Shown: positions 36,901-49,194, counted from the stretch's first letter. The stretch: 64,000 nucleotides of DNA from Monilinia fructicola (GCA_008692225.1 VICG01000009.1:2131001-2195000), one strand, 5' to 3'. Program-made: numbers and translations. Notes: a model not told the origin generated them from the letters alone.

Positions 36901-38927
36901 AATTTCAGAAGTCTCTAAATCGAAGAACCCCTCATCTCGAAAATGTATGGCAAAAGCCTTCACGGCTATCATCGCTAGAACTCTGGATTTCCGCGAGTCC
37001 ATAAAAGCAGATGACTTAATCAAAGTATTTAGAATCAAGATCGCCTCACTGCCGGTTTTCTGACATAAATCATCATCCAGTATGGCAGTCTTCGGAGAAG
37101 GCAGCTTCTCGCATATAAAACATCGGGACGAGATAATGTTCTGAAACTTGTCCCTGGTAACATTTAGGGACCCATACGAAGCACATGGTATCATAGATAA
37201 ATAGTCAATAACTTTACATCGGTCAGGATCTTGCAGGTCCGCGAAACACTTCCTAAAGGGCGTTAGAGTGAAACAAGAGGTATCGACATCCATACTAACT
37301 CAATCAGGTGGCATAAACCATCCATATCCATTACTTCCTGATCGCCAAGAAGAGAATATAACTTGGCTATAATTTCTTGTAAAAGGCCTTCTTCAGAATG
37401 TAGTTTTCGGCGTTTACTGGGTGGAGCTAGTTTGGTTGGCCGGTCCTTTGTATCATTCAGGACCAGTAAATTGAGGTCAGCATTGAGGGAATGTGTATCA
37501 AATTGCGGATGGGGTAGGACCAGGTCGAGATCGCGATCCTCTGTTTGTCGGCAAGCCCAAGTCAAAGCAGCTGAAGCATTCTAGAAAAAGATGAGTCAAG
37601 TTTCAAGAAATGGAATACTACATACCTGAAAGTCTTTTCCCACTCTCGTACTTGCATCCTCATCAGCAAGAAGAGTACGAAGCTTTGGAACAAGGATCAG
37701 TCGAACGGTTCTGCATGTCGAGTCGTAATTTCTACAAAAATTCGCCAGATTCAGAAGACCTTGGCATAAAATAAGATTATTATCCTTATTGACCACATTT
37801 GAAGGAGATGTAATAATATCTGCACAGAAAATTGCAAGATAGCCATACCCTTTACGGGTTAAAGATTCCGACAACGACGGCCCGATGGATGACAAAAGAG
37901 CATGAAGGGCGTAGAAGAGCGCAATATTCGGGGCTTCATGATCTCGAGATAACGAGACAGAAGATTTCCAGACGTTTTGCAATTCGTAGGACGAATGCAA
38001 CGAGTCAATTATCCATGCTAGATAGTCTTGGAAGGCAGGTGTTGCATCTTGAAGAGACGCAGCTTGGATCGAGACCTTTACCAAGATGGATAAGACACAT
38101 ACAGCATGTTGAATCGCACATGCAACATTGCGCAATTTATACGTGCATGGGAGGAGTGATTGATTTACATCTTCCCCAACTTCCACGCCAAAGGCTGAAA
38201 AGTTTAGTTGATCAGAGGGCAGAACGAAGTCAGTAGTTTCTCCATGCGTCAAAAAATTGTTATTTTGGAGGATTTGGAGAATAGCTGAAGAATATAAGCG
38301 GCTGTCAAGTAATACATGTTTTTTCGAGGCTACTTACTTGACACACTATCTTTAAGATAGCAGAAGAAGTTAAAGTTGAGTCCCCAAAGCTTTGGTGATC
38401 TTGCAACAACCTCGAATGAAGTAGAGAAAAATATTTCAATTTTTGCAGTGAGCTTTTTGCTATTCCGATGACCAAGACATGACAAAACGCGTGGAAATAG
38501 CCACATCCAAAAGGGTTCTGGGCCACGTGTTTTTGAGGGGGCGAGCCCGAGAAGATACATAATTGAGTATACTTGGTCCGTCCTTGATAGTTGAAATAAT
38601 GACCTCAAGTGCTTCACAGGCTTGATTAATGACATTTTCGACATTCATGAAAGGGTCATCTTTGTTGAGTCTCTCCAAAACTACTTTTGCAATAACATAT
38701 AGAAGCTTATGCTTGTGCTCAAGCATAGCATCGGGATCTGTAAAATCGGTAGGATCATTTTCTCGACTAGAGACTTCAGTCATGAGCGACTGTAGATCAT
38801 CATGCTCGATTTGACGGGATGGCTTTTTCGTAGAGAGATTATTGATCAATTGTGCAGCCATAGTTGATGGAGGTGCTTCCCAACGTCCTCGTGTTGGTGT
38901 GCCATTTGGCGGTTCATGAGGTGCCAT
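30968..38927 (-). CDS. ATR-family checkpoint kinase (UVSB/Mec1/Rad3 type)
   Basis: About 2,460 aa in roughly a dozen exons separated by 45-60 nt introns; for example introns at 38285-38337, 36790-36842 and 34310-34360 have consensus ends. The start is the ATG at 38927 (MAPHEPPNGTPTRG). HEAT-like helical repeats fill the N-terminal half, followed by a UME-like segment (about 35.9-36.4 kb), a FAT region (about 32.1-34.3 kb), the PI3K-like catalytic domain with ILGLGDRHTENML and FHVDFNCLFDKG (about 31.4 kb), and a C-terminal FATC ending MYIGWCSFF. The kinase senses RPA-coated single-stranded DNA and activates the replication and DNA-damage checkpoint. One apparent frame change lies near 38560-38600, where the frame switches to one carrying GLAPSKTRGPEPFWMW; unlike the others in this window it is not in a long homopolymer. 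All other junctions keep frame. Divergent from COX16. Confidence 0.93.
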
Positions 38928-39237
38928 CCTTTCATGATCATCTGTTATAGTGATGATTATGACAGAAGATTGACGATTGGTTGATGATATATTAAATTCA
39001 AAAGAAAGTTGTGGACGCGTTCCTTCCACCAAAAACCAATTACGGCTCCGCGGTGACACGTGACCGAAAACCTTCCTGATTGGAAGAAGGTTTCCGATCA
39101 AAGCCATCGGCGCATTATTCTTTGGCGACAATCAACGTACATTACGATTATCATTTGGGGAACAAACAGCCAATTTGCTCGTCATCTGTTTACAATTGTA
39201 TATCATTGATATATAATTTCCTTAAAGAACTCATAAA
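38928..39237. promoter_or_regulatory. bidirectional promoter between ATR-like kinase and COX16
   Basis: The 310 bp between divergent start codons contains ACGCGT (39015-39020, the MluI cell-cycle box bound by MBF), CCAAT (39036-39040, bound by the HAP complex that drives respiratory genes) and CACGTG (39057-39062, bHLH site). The sites are seen directly; which gene each serves is inference. Confidence 0.5.
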
Positions 39238-39647
39238 ATGGCAGTCTTTGGAAGCAAGAAGTTTCGCGGTACAGCAGAATCAAATACCATCGCCGCCAGA
39301 TACCGTAGCGCTCTTGCCAAGCACCCTTTCGCTCTCTTCGGGCTACCATTTATTGCAACCATGGTTGCGGGATCCTTCTTCCTCACTCCTGCCACAGCTA
39401 TCAGATATGAAAAACACGATAAACGTGTGCGAAGACTGAGTAAAGAAGAGGAGCTAGGAATTGGTAAGGCTGGACGACGAGTGGACATGAAGGAAGAATA
39501 CTACGTGAGTGTGCCGTTGTAGACTTATTGTCGGGGAAAATGTGCTGATATCTGTTGGTATTGCAGAGACTTGCCGCGAAAGACTTGGACGATTGGGAAC
39601 AAAAGAGAGTCAAGAGACTTCCTGGTGAACACGATGGTAAATTATAG
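39238..39647 (+). CDS. COX16: cytochrome c oxidase assembly protein COX16
   Basis: Exons 39238-39504 and 39567-39647 (GTGAGT donor, TTGCAG acceptor) encode 115 aa, matching fungal COX16. The N-terminus is followed by a short basic region and a single membrane segment (FALFGLPFIATMVAGSFFLT). The signature KRVRRLSKEEELGI and DMKEEYYRLAAKDLDDWEQK cross the splice site. COX16 sits in the mitochondrial inner membrane and helps assemble complex IV by working with Cox1/Cox2 modules. The gene is intact and divergent from the ATR-like kinase. Confidence 0.96.
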
Positions 39648-40993
39648 AAGATAATTGAGATGAGAGGGGAAGAAAGAACAAGAGGTCTGTGAAGACCGAT
39701 TTGGGTTCCGAACTCGAAATTGGAACTGGAACATTTGCGCAATTCTACGGCTCAAATCTCTGGGTTTGTGGACTTAAAAGCATCCTTCACCACCTCAGAC
39801 GAGGAGACGAGCGAATATAAAGCTACGGTCAAATAAGAAAGGCGTCGTTAGAATTTACGAGGCGATGTCTTAGGTAGTAGGTCACACATAATTGGTATTG
39901 GATGAGCTCTTCATTCCATATAACATACAATCATCAGGCCTTGAATGATACGTTATATGAATTACAATTGAATTCTACGTCACGGGCTTTCGATTTCAGT
40001 ACGAGCAGTCAACAACACAGGTTTCATGCTTCGATTGTGCATTGAAACTTCTTTTTTTTCTCATGATCATTTCTCTAGGTCCACATTCTCAGACCAAGTA
40101 CTGTCTTTCAGCGGCGATAGCCCACCTCTGCTCTTAGTCACGCTTTCCGCAACACCACAGCATTTATCTCATTTGATTGTTTCCAGCTCTGGCGGCAGTA
40201 CTTTCAGGCCTTGATGGTCTATTGCGGCAGGTATTGAGATCAATGCTTGCTTTTTAATATGCGCAAATGATAGACTGGACGGTCATGGTCTACCGTTCTA
40301 TGCCCTTAGGGCCATGAAATCGTGGTCTGCTCATCATTGGTAGACAATGAGATATTCTTATTAGCTTTCGTCGACTTTAAACAATCAGTTTCTCGTTTAA
40401 ACTTGCAGCAAGAGTTTGCACGATTTCACATACATGAGGCTCAATTGGAGAGAAGTCTCGAATCAGGAATATATAAAGTTGATCTTGCAGTGTTCATCTA
40501 TGTGTCACACATAGTAGACCTACAAGTACTTCCTATCCGGAGAGACAAATAGAAAGTCGGATGCAGTTAACTGTAATCACTGCCAATATGAGTTATTTAT
40601 GATGCTGTTAGTTATTGTGAAACTATCATGTCACAAGCTGAAGATGGTATGACCGGATGAGCCCTACAAGACTACTCTCGCAAACTCAGGTCTGCATCGT
40701 ATCTATCGATTTCTTTGAGGCATCTGTTCCTTGATACAGGCATTTGAGGCTCTCTCAAGGCCTGGTAGATCAATGTTGCCTGGTGTTATGAAACTCACCA
40801 AATTCCCTAAAGTTAAGGTTTATTGAGTTCCTTTCAATCTGTTTTAGGTCGATCTAATAGGGCCTCCAATGACGCTGGATGAGAAAGATAGCTTGTAAAC
40901 TGGGCGATATTTGGAGTAAATGCACATTATTAACATTATCTCCGCTCCCTTATGCATATCTATAGCTCAAGATGAAGTATCGTCGGAGGCTCA
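39648..40993. other. intergenic region
   Basis: About 1.35 kb with no supported gene. Short frames at 40026-40214 and 40322-40552 have no domain or splice context. It holds the COX16 3' flank and the F-box gene 3' flank. Confidence 0.5.
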
Positions 40994-42797
40994 TCAAAGT
41001 CCCACATTCACAAGCACCTCAACCTCATCATCATCTTCATTCCCGTTATTTCCATTATCACCATAAACAACCCAATCATTCATCTTCCTCAAACGCCGCT
41101 GAGTAACTTGTTGTTCGCATTCTTCACAGGAACCTTCTCTTTTGTTCTTTTCTTCGGACAGTAACTGATCTTGCGGATTGCTGGTAGTCATTTGGATCAT
41201 GTCTGGTTTTTCCCCTGGGTTCCGAATACCCTAATCGTGATTCCTCGTAATTGAGCTTGAATTATCAATTCGGACCACATTTTTTTACCCATAGCCTTTC
41301 TTTTTTCTTCCCATCTTTCATAATTCGTCTCTGGGAAATGCATCTCCAAAACCTTGAGCCGTTTGGGTATTCGCACCTCATTTTTGCTTTCAAATAACCT
41401 AAAGACTCCATCCAATACTCTCACATCACACTCTCTCCAAACCAATCGTTCCAATCCATCTGGCAAATTTTCAAAAAATAAGTCAGAATACTCTTGTAGG
41501 CTATGCTGCAAAGTTGACTTTTCGGATTCGGATAAGATTAAAGATCTGGGAAAGTCATCTAGTGTTTGACCATGACTTCCATCGAGTAGACAGTTTGAGA
41601 TCTCTAGAGATTTGAGGGTTTTGAAGGATGAAAGTGTGGGGATCCAATTATCACGGCTCACAACCGACCCGCACAAACAGGAGAAATGCGCAGTTTTAAT
41701 ACCTCGAGACATCCAGATAAATGCGATATTGAGTTTAAGAAAACTTCCACATCAAAACTATATTCCAATTCATCGCGACGTGCATTAGCAATATCATAAT
41801 TCCAGGACCAAGAAAGATATTTGAGGGAGGTAAAATAGGAGAAAAACTTGGGTACAGTAGCCGTGGCGAGAACGGTATGCGAGAGGGTTAGAGATGTCGT
41901 GTGGAAGTTGAAATTTGGGAGGGGAGGGGCGTAAAACGTGGAGAAGGTGAAGGGACTTGAATGGGCTTGTTCGGGGTCCGTGGAGGATGGAAAGTGAAAG
42001 TCGGATATCATGTGTCCGGAAACTGTGCGAATGGAGGGAAGATTTAGGAAGGGTATAAAACGTAGAATTTCAAAGCCCATGCGTGGGTGGTGGATTAAAT
42101 CGTGTTTTGCGAGGTGCAGATGCGTTAGTTTGGGGAAGGAATGAAGGCAAGGCGATGAGCCACGGTGCTGTGATTGTTGTTGGAGGCTTGCGGCTCGGTT
42201 GAAGATCGTTTCTAGATATGGATATCCGTAAGGGCAGCCACTTGCATGGTTTACGATATTGAGCGATCGAAGGTTCGGAAGGAGACAAATTATGAATGCG
42301 ACGAGTGCATCCCAATTCCCGTGTGTAACGAATGAAAACCATTGGGACGAAGTATGAGGGTTGAAGTATGGGTCTCTTTCCCCAGTATCTAGAGTATGTA
42401 CTCGTTCAAGACTCGATTTGAGAAGTCCCCAATCAGACAAAGTGAACATACTCATATCGATATCGGTGCAATAACCTAGAAGTGCATTGGCAGTGAAGTT
42501 TACGGTATACTGTGCCAAGCTAGGTTCTCTAAGAATGGTACGCAGGAAGTAGGAAAGAGAGGTGCAGGTATCACCTAGGTGGATGAATTGTGAGTAGAGG
42601 TATGGTTGAGCGTATTGATGTAACCGTTTTGAGCAAAGAGAGAGAGCGGCAAGAGTTTTAGGGGAAGGAATGAGACGTAGGAAAGAAATAATGATATCGG
42701 ATGGAAGTTGAGTGATTGGAAAGTATGGGATTTGACATGTTTTGGAAGGGAAATTCGAAGGAACTGGGAAATGAATGACTTGATTTGAGGTGTTCAT
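40994..42797 (-). CDS. F-box protein
   Basis: A single-exon minus-strand gene of about 601 aa after correction, starting at MNTSNQVIHF. An F-box-like motif is at residues 25-70 (ITQLPSDIIISFLRLIPSPK, LAALSLCSKRLHQYA). The rest has leucine-rich, irregular repeats such as LPNLRSLNIVNHA and LKSLEISNCLLDG, as in fungal F-box/LRR-like substrate adaptors. Such proteins bind Skp1 in SCF ubiquitin ligases and recruit targets; the target is unknown. Two single-base losses are inferred: one in the CCC run at 41668-41670 and one in the T5/C4 runs at 41207-41215. With both restored the length is divisible by three and the protein gains an acidic tail (GNEDDDEVEVLVNVGL). If the second is not an error, the protein ends at 41197 with GTQGKNQT. 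Confidence 0.7.
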
Positions 42798-44446
42798 TTT
42801 CAACGTATGTGCGAGAAGAATGAAAGGAACCCAAATTCAATGTAAAATCAAAAAAGATGTACTTTGGTAATACACATATCAGAAGACATTGGTGATTATA
42901 AGAGAAATAACGTCCACCTAAATATAAGTCTCGGTGTCCGGAGCCCCATTGTTGAAGCTCTCGCGACATGGTCACTGCATGTAATGATTAAACTTTATTA
43001 AACCACGAAGCAATTTATATGTTGCGGAGAACATCTCCACGTAGAAAAGCTACCTAAGTGCGACAATGAGGATTACTCGGTGATGATGGACAATGCACTG
43101 CGGTATTGTTCCCAGTAAGATGGAAAGGATTGGACGCAAGCGCGCGGTACGATGCTGATGATGTCGATGCGATGGTCTTGAGAGGAAGACAAGTGTGACT
43201 TATTGCCTTGGTGATATTTATAAATAAAGCTTTGGCAAATTAATCTAAAATTGGATGTCTCTTGACAACCTTGGAAGCTTGAGGTTTGATATATGGATGG
43301 ATTTTACTAGGTAATTTATTTGATAGAAGATGCATGCATGGATATATATGCATATGGACAAGGAGCAAAGAAATACAAATTTAAGAGTAGGCAGGATCAA
43401 CCTTAATCAGTTCTTAGTCATCATAGGATAACCTACAAGTAAACATCTCTCGAGTCAGTCTTGCTTGCTTTGGAAATGACCTTGCATGTGTCCCATATGC
43501 ATCGAATCACAACTTTCTTCCTTTATACTTTTGTTCCAACACTTATGCGTGAGGAGTACTCGTCTATCCTCAGCATAGAATTTGTCGTACGAGCGATTGA
43601 CATTTGAGATCAAGCGTCTAGTTCGTTCCCTTGCTCATTTGGTGGCACCGTTGGCTGTTATCCCAAAGGCAAGTAAGTGCCTTGCTGGCTTACTCCCATC
43701 ATTCAGTTTGAGCCTCCAATTATCTCCTGAGTGAGATCAATCTAATTCTTTACTTGGCATATCCCAGTCCGTTTGTCGCTCTCTTTTTCTGGGGAGGATA
43801 ACTTTAGTTGTACCTGCATGCATCGACCAAAACCTGACAAACGAATTATCCAAGGCAATGAAAGTAAGACGGCTGGCTACAGGAAATGATTTTAATGCTT
43901 TTTCCACACCGTATGGATTCTGACCAATCTCCTCATTCTCTAAATTTGGAAAAATTTTGACAAAAAAGTATTTTGTGAAACCTTTCCATTCATTGCCAAG
44001 AATATGGCTGTTGAGCTGAAAGCACACACATGACTACACGCTCCAGTGATGAGAAGCAGGATTTTTTGAGGCTTAAACTCTTTCCGACTTTATGCAGGTA
44101 CGATGTTGATATCCGACCTGTCACACAGAGATTTCAGACAGCATGACTGCTATATTGACTGTTCCATTATTCAATTCGCTGACAGTAATTCAGCCCTCCA
44201 CAATGCTGCTATCTATTACCTCAGTCGACTAAACAATAGTCACAAATGAGAAGTAGGAAGAAAGTATTGTGATTTCCTTGCGTATATATTATATCCCTTT
44301 CAGTCTTCCCATATACCTTCTCAACCTTTCACTATCGTCACTCATTTCTCCTTCAGTCACTCTTTAACAGACACTCGTTTTTTTCCAATATCATCATACA
44401 TAATTTCTCTTAATACATATCAATATTCTCTACAACTCTTATCACA
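42798..44446. other. divergent intergenic region
   Basis: About 1.65 kb. An open minus-strand frame at 43737-44027 (97 codons, no ATG, possible upstream acceptor) has no recognisable domain and is not annotated. The last 200 bp are pyrimidine-rich with TATATATTATATCC near 44284-44297, a plausible promoter for the secreted-protein gene. Confidence 0.5.
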
Positions 44447-46546
44447 ATGAAATTTTTGACAGGTGGTCTCTTGGCCAGTTTTGCGGCTTCAGTGTTTGCC
44501 GAAGACCTCCTTTTTGTGGACACATTTGAGTTCAAAGAGTTCGCAGAGGCAACAAGTGCTCTTGGATTTACCACGAAGGTTGTTAGTCAGGCACAATGGA
44601 AGACGATGACTACAGCCGAGTTCGCGGCTTTCAAGGCCATTATCATTGCCGACCCCGATTGCTCGACTTCACCTAGTGATGTTCAATTCTTGACTGATAC
44701 CAAAGATACTTGGGGGCCAGCAGTTCAAGGAAATATTGTCGTTATTGGTAAGAGAATTATTGCTTTTTAGAAAATAAGACTACTTACTCAGTCATCAGGA
44801 ACCGACCCCACTTTCCATTTCTCAGCCCAACCCGGTGCAAAGGTTTTAATTGACAACTCCATCAATTTTGCAGCAGCTGCCAAAAGTCTTGCTGGTGCTC
44901 AACAGACCGGTCTCTATTTTGCTTTATCTTGTTACTATAACAATGTGGATTCGGCAAAGGTGGAATCTCTCTCATATTTCGGGGATTTTACGGTTCGAGG
45001 AAACCTCGCTTGTTACAACAAAGCTCACATTGTGGCATCTTCACCAGCGCTTGGAACTCTTAACGATGCCGCTCTATCTGATTGGTCTTGCAGTGTACAT
45101 GAAGCATTCTCTAGTTATCCATCTGTAGGAACCAATGGATTCCAAGCTCTTGCTATAGCTCAAGATGTCATTGGTGATGGGTCGCAAACTTTCGGTGACA
45201 AGACAATCGGATTACCATACATCATCAGTCGTGGTGCAACACCGGCTGCCTGTGGTGATGGAAAATGGGACGCGTCACTAAATGAAGAATGTGATGATGG
45301 CAACACAGTTTCCGGTGATGGATGTTCAGCAAGCTGCAAATGTGAATCAGGTCGTCCAACCGGGGATGGCCATTGTCTTCCAGCTCTTACCAACACCACA
45401 ACTCCAGGCTATACTCCATCCGCATCTACCAGTCTTCCATATCATCCATCAGGATCTGGTGGGCTCCCTGGTCCATATGGCAACAAAACCATCATTTCAA
45501 CGATTGATCACAATCGAACTGTTACAGCTACTATTCACGATACTGTTACTGATCATGATACCAAGACGATTCACGATATTTCAACTGTTACAACGTAAGT
45601 AAAACCAGTTGCTCATTAATAGTCTGGTATTAACTTAGCTTTAGAACTTTCATCCCACCTCCATATGTAACTCCTGCATGCCCAACCGGAGACAAGATCG
45701 TCGGGGTTGAGATTATTGTTTATGTATCCATCATTGAGTCATGCCACACAATTGGAGACAAGACTGGTTTGCTAATTCATTCCATGCTCTGATGCTGCCA
45801 CTAACAAACAAATCAGTTACTTCCTACATCACAAGTGAATGCTCCACAGAAAACAAGCCAATTTGGAGTACATCAACTATCGGATATCCTTGCTACGCAT
45901 GTGCTTTATCTAGTGCCGATATTCCATGTCCAACGGAGGTTTCATCACGGCTACTACAACATCCTGCCATGAAACAGCAGTTCCAACATCATACACCTGG
46001 ACACCAATTCCACCTACTATTCTTCCATGCAAAACCTGTCTCCCATACACCATGCCTACTTGCCCTGTATACAGTACACTTCCTGAGTCATCCATCTATA
46101 TCGTCCCAGCTCCAACACTCGGAACTCACTCTGAGCCCATCGGTCGTGTCCCTGAAACTTCCATTTATGTACCTGCACCATCCCCAGTCACATACACAAC
46201 CTCGATCTATGGAATCGGCGTCACAACTTATGTCACTTATCCCGCTGGTCCTAGCGCCACCGCGATCGTTTCATATGTTGAAGGTGCTGGCCCAACTACA
46301 ATCATTACATATGTTGCCCCTTCACCGCCTCCAACATATGCTGCAACCACAGTTCCAGTCTGTCCACCTGGTGGATGCGAACCGGTACCATCAAGTACTC
46401 CTGCAGGACCAGCTGGAACTTCTTCAGTCTTGGGTTATTCTACCTATGTACCATTCACTGGCGCAGCAGCTCGTCTCGCCAACGCCAATGTTGCCATGAT
46501 GATTGGTGTTGTAGGCGGTATTTTTGGACTAATGATCGTCTTGTAG
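44447..46546 (+). CDS. secreted GPI-anchored protein with DUF4215-type cysteine motif
   Basis: Exons 44447-44747, 44799-45594, 45645-45766 and 45817-46546 encode about 649 aa. A signal peptide (MKFLTGGLLASFAASVFA) opens the protein. The globular N-terminal region runs to about residue 265. Next is ACGDGKWDASLNEECDDGNT followed by SGDGCSASCKCESG, the cysteine pattern of DUF4215 (Myxococcus cysteine-rich repeat). The C-terminal 350 residues are Ser/Thr/Pro-rich with repeated TYV and IYVP units, likely heavily O-glycosylated, and end in a hydrophobic GPI-attachment tail (MMIGVVGGIFGLMIVL). This is a cell-surface or wall protein; no enzyme activity is evident. One base is missing at 45930-45931 (CC); restoring it joins SADIPCP to NGGFITATTT and makes the exon sum divisible by three. 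Confidence 0.8.
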
Positions 46547-47765
46547 ATTGCGGATCCTCAAATAAAGAATTCGAACTTTAGATGATTAATGGATTGGATA
46601 GCACGGATAGGATAGGATGGGAAGGCGTCTGGCAGTTTTAAAATGACTGAGGGAAGGTACATGGCAAGAGAAGAATGATTTTCTTGTGCAAACTATCTTT
46701 TCTGACGGAGACATACTTTATTTTCTTAGCTGGTTTTTAATACTCTCTTATTGGTTGTTCCCTTGCGAGAGAAAGTACAGTTGGTGTATTATTCTTGAAT
46801 GAACAATTTTGGTTCCGATCTATTGTGGGTTAATGGAGATATTTATCATTCATCACCGGTGGTTTTTAGGCCGAGAGAGGAGATTGATTAGTGTATTCAA
46901 ACGAACTGCATGACATCTCCTAGAGCTCGCGAGAGAATTATCCTTGAACATGTTTGCGTTTTTGTATTATGTTTCTTGTTGTGCATTTCAACACTCCACA
47001 TGACTTTAATGTCACGTGGTTCACATGTTGCATCAAATGGCTCTAAAACCCTCGCAGGCGTAGCTCTGATCTAACGTCTCATGATGTTGTGATACTATCC
47101 GTCAATTGAAGCTTCAAAGGTCTAATTATCAGGAATCCAAACGTTACACTTGGATCACATGACTTTATGTTGAGAACCTACCTGTGGATTAAAACAACAA
47201 TTTATATTCTGATCCAAGATATTGGATATTTGTTATGCATTGGGTTGTAGACTAGCTGTTCTTTTTAGTACTTGTAATGGCAATCTGTATTCTAGTACGT
47301 AAACGCTATTGATACTTATTTTTAGTACTCTAGGATTTACAATATCTTCGATAATTTGGGAAGTAGGCCGTCCAGACGGAAAGAGGATGTTTGTCCAAAC
47401 GCATCCTAAATATGTATGACAATGATACATCTCAGTACCACATTTGGAAATGCATGCCCTCGTGGCACTTTCATGTTTCTTCCATCTTCCATCTTCCACC
47501 AAAATTTGGCGGGAATAGCGTCAAAAACTTTGCCGCGCTTCGATCCCGTACAAGAAATCTTGGCAGGATTATCCACTCGACACGTCCACGTCTTTCGCTT
47601 GGCTGTTCGTACCACCAGTACCCACCATATTCGGATACTTCATTTTTATATATAAGCGGTGTGAAGTTTTCTCAATACAGTCATCATTGAGATTCCTTCT
47701 AAAGCCTCATCAAGCCTTCCAGGATTCTGAAGACCATCACTCAATTGGGTGCCCATCCCGTCACT
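46547..47765. other. intergenic region
   Basis: About 1.2 kb without a supported gene. Short frames at 47391-47690 overlap on both strands and are not coding by any visible criterion. Confidence 0.5.
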
Positions 47766-48884
47766 ATGGCCTCAAGTGTCTTCACCTCCTTCCCCGGAAG
47801 ACATCTTTATATGCTCACCTCCTTCACCCTAACCCTCATCCGTCTCCCCTTCTGGCTCACATACTACATCCCGGCCTCCAATCGACCCAGTCCAAAATGG
47901 ACCTACAAGCAAGCCCTCCGCGTACGCGTCCTAAAGTCACTCATGCAAATCATCTCCACCACCCGATCCGCAACAAAACTCACTCTACTCCCTGGCAAAG
48001 AAGGCTCCCGCTTCGCAATCCTTAACCCCGCCCCCTCAACCCATTACCAAGGCATCACGACATCCAACCCCTCCATCACTCCCTCCACCATCGGAGGAAC
48101 CTGGTATCCTCACCCCCCACCCCCCAACCCCTCAAACGAAGACATCATCCTCCACTTCCACGGCGGCGCCTTTGTGATCGGCGACGGCCGCTCCCACGAC
48201 ACCGGATTCGCCGCACAAACCTTCCTCAACAACACCACCGCAACATACATCTTCACCCCGCAATACCGACTCTCCACCACCGCCACCACCCGCTTTCCCG
48301 CCGCGCTCCAAGACGCCATCACAAGCCTCCACTACCTCACCTCAACTCTGCAAATCCCCGCAAAAAACATCGCCGTCTCAGGCGACAGCGCAGGAGGCAA
48401 CCTCGTCCTCGCCCTCCTGAGATACATCCACGATAACCCCTCCAGCGGACTGCCCCACCCCAGCTGCGCCTGGCTCTGGTCGCCATGGGTCAATCCCGGC
48501 GACGCGTTGAGCCCCGGAGCATACGCGGCATCTCCCCGCGCGGCCACGGATTTCCTCACGGGGGATTTCGGGGCGTGGGGCGCCGAGTCGCTCAGGCCGC
48601 TGGAGAGCACGGGCGTCTCGTTGCAGGATGCGTACATCTCGTTTCGGGGCCGCGCCTTCCCGAGCGCCACGCCCATGTTTTTCAGCACGGGGGAGTGCGA
48701 GGTCCTGTTCGATGATGACGTGAGGGCGTATGAGGAGTTTGTGGCCGTGGGGACGACCGCGGAGCTGTCGGTTGAGGAGGGGGCGGTCCATGATATCATT
48801 CTGGTTGGGGATAAGATGGGGTTTGGGAGGGAGGCGGAGGAGTCGGTTCGGAGGGCGGGCGACTTTTGGGGGAGGAATAGGTAG
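47766..48884 (+). CDS. alpha/beta hydrolase (HSL/abhydrolase_3 family)
   Basis: An intronless gene of 372 aa. A hydrophobic N-terminal stretch (LTSFTLTLIRLPFWLTYYI) may anchor it in a membrane. The oxyanion-hole motif ILHFHGGAFVIGDGR and the nucleophile elbow AVSGDSAGGNLVLA place it in the hormone-sensitive-lipase group, which includes fungal steryl acetyl hydrolases. A plausible catalytic Asp (GECEVLFDDDV) and His (EGAVHDIILV) complete the triad. It probably hydrolyses an ester or acetyl group; the substrate is unknown. Codon usage is strikingly GC-rich (GCC, CTC, ACC), especially 48.1-48.7 kb, unlike the neighbours. An alternative upstream TTG exists, but the ATG at 47766 is preferred. No frameshift. 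Confidence 0.88.
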   Translation: MASSVFTSFPGRHLYMLTSFTLTLIRLPFWLTYYIPASNRPSPKWTYKQALRVRVLKSLMQIISTTRSATKLTLLPGKEGSRFAILNPAPSTHYQGITTSNPSITPSTIGGTWYPHPPPPNPSNEDIILHFHGGAFVIGDGRSHDTGFAAQTFLNNTTATYIFTPQYRLSTTATTRFPAALQDAITSLHYLTSTLQIPAKNIAVSGDSAGGNLVLALLRYIHDNPSSGLPHPSCAWLWSPWVNPGDALSPGAYAASPRAATDFLTGDFGAWGAESLRPLESTGVSLQDAYISFRGRAFPSATPMFFSTGECEVLFDDDVRAYEEFVAVGTTAELSVEEGAVHDIILVGDKMGFGREAEESVRRAGDFWGRNR

Positions 48885-48910
48885 GCGAAGGAGTGTGGTG
48901 ATGGATCGAT

Positions 48911-48916
48911 GGATAG

Positions 48917-48971
<55 letters not shown>
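48911..48971. repeat. GATA tetranucleotide microsatellite
   Basis: About 15 GATA units with one GATAA interruption at about 48933. Confidence 0.95.
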
Positions 48972-49194
48972 CCCAGACCAATAGACTTCTAGCGCAAAGC
49001 GCCAACCGCGATTAATCAATCAAAATTCAAATTAAATCCTGATAACCTTACTTCTGTCGCTACGATAAATACCCCCCATCTCAAGCCACATACCCTCCCT
49101 TAACTAACCGTAAAATTGTAACCACAAGACCAAACCAAACCAAATCAAATCAAGCCACACCCACCCACCATCACCACCAAAAATGATCCCACCA

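Noticed and set aside
43737..44027. 97-codon minus-strand frame in the intergenic region
   Set aside because: It begins with GTG after a possible acceptor, has no recognisable domain, and no upstream exon could be joined with confidence.
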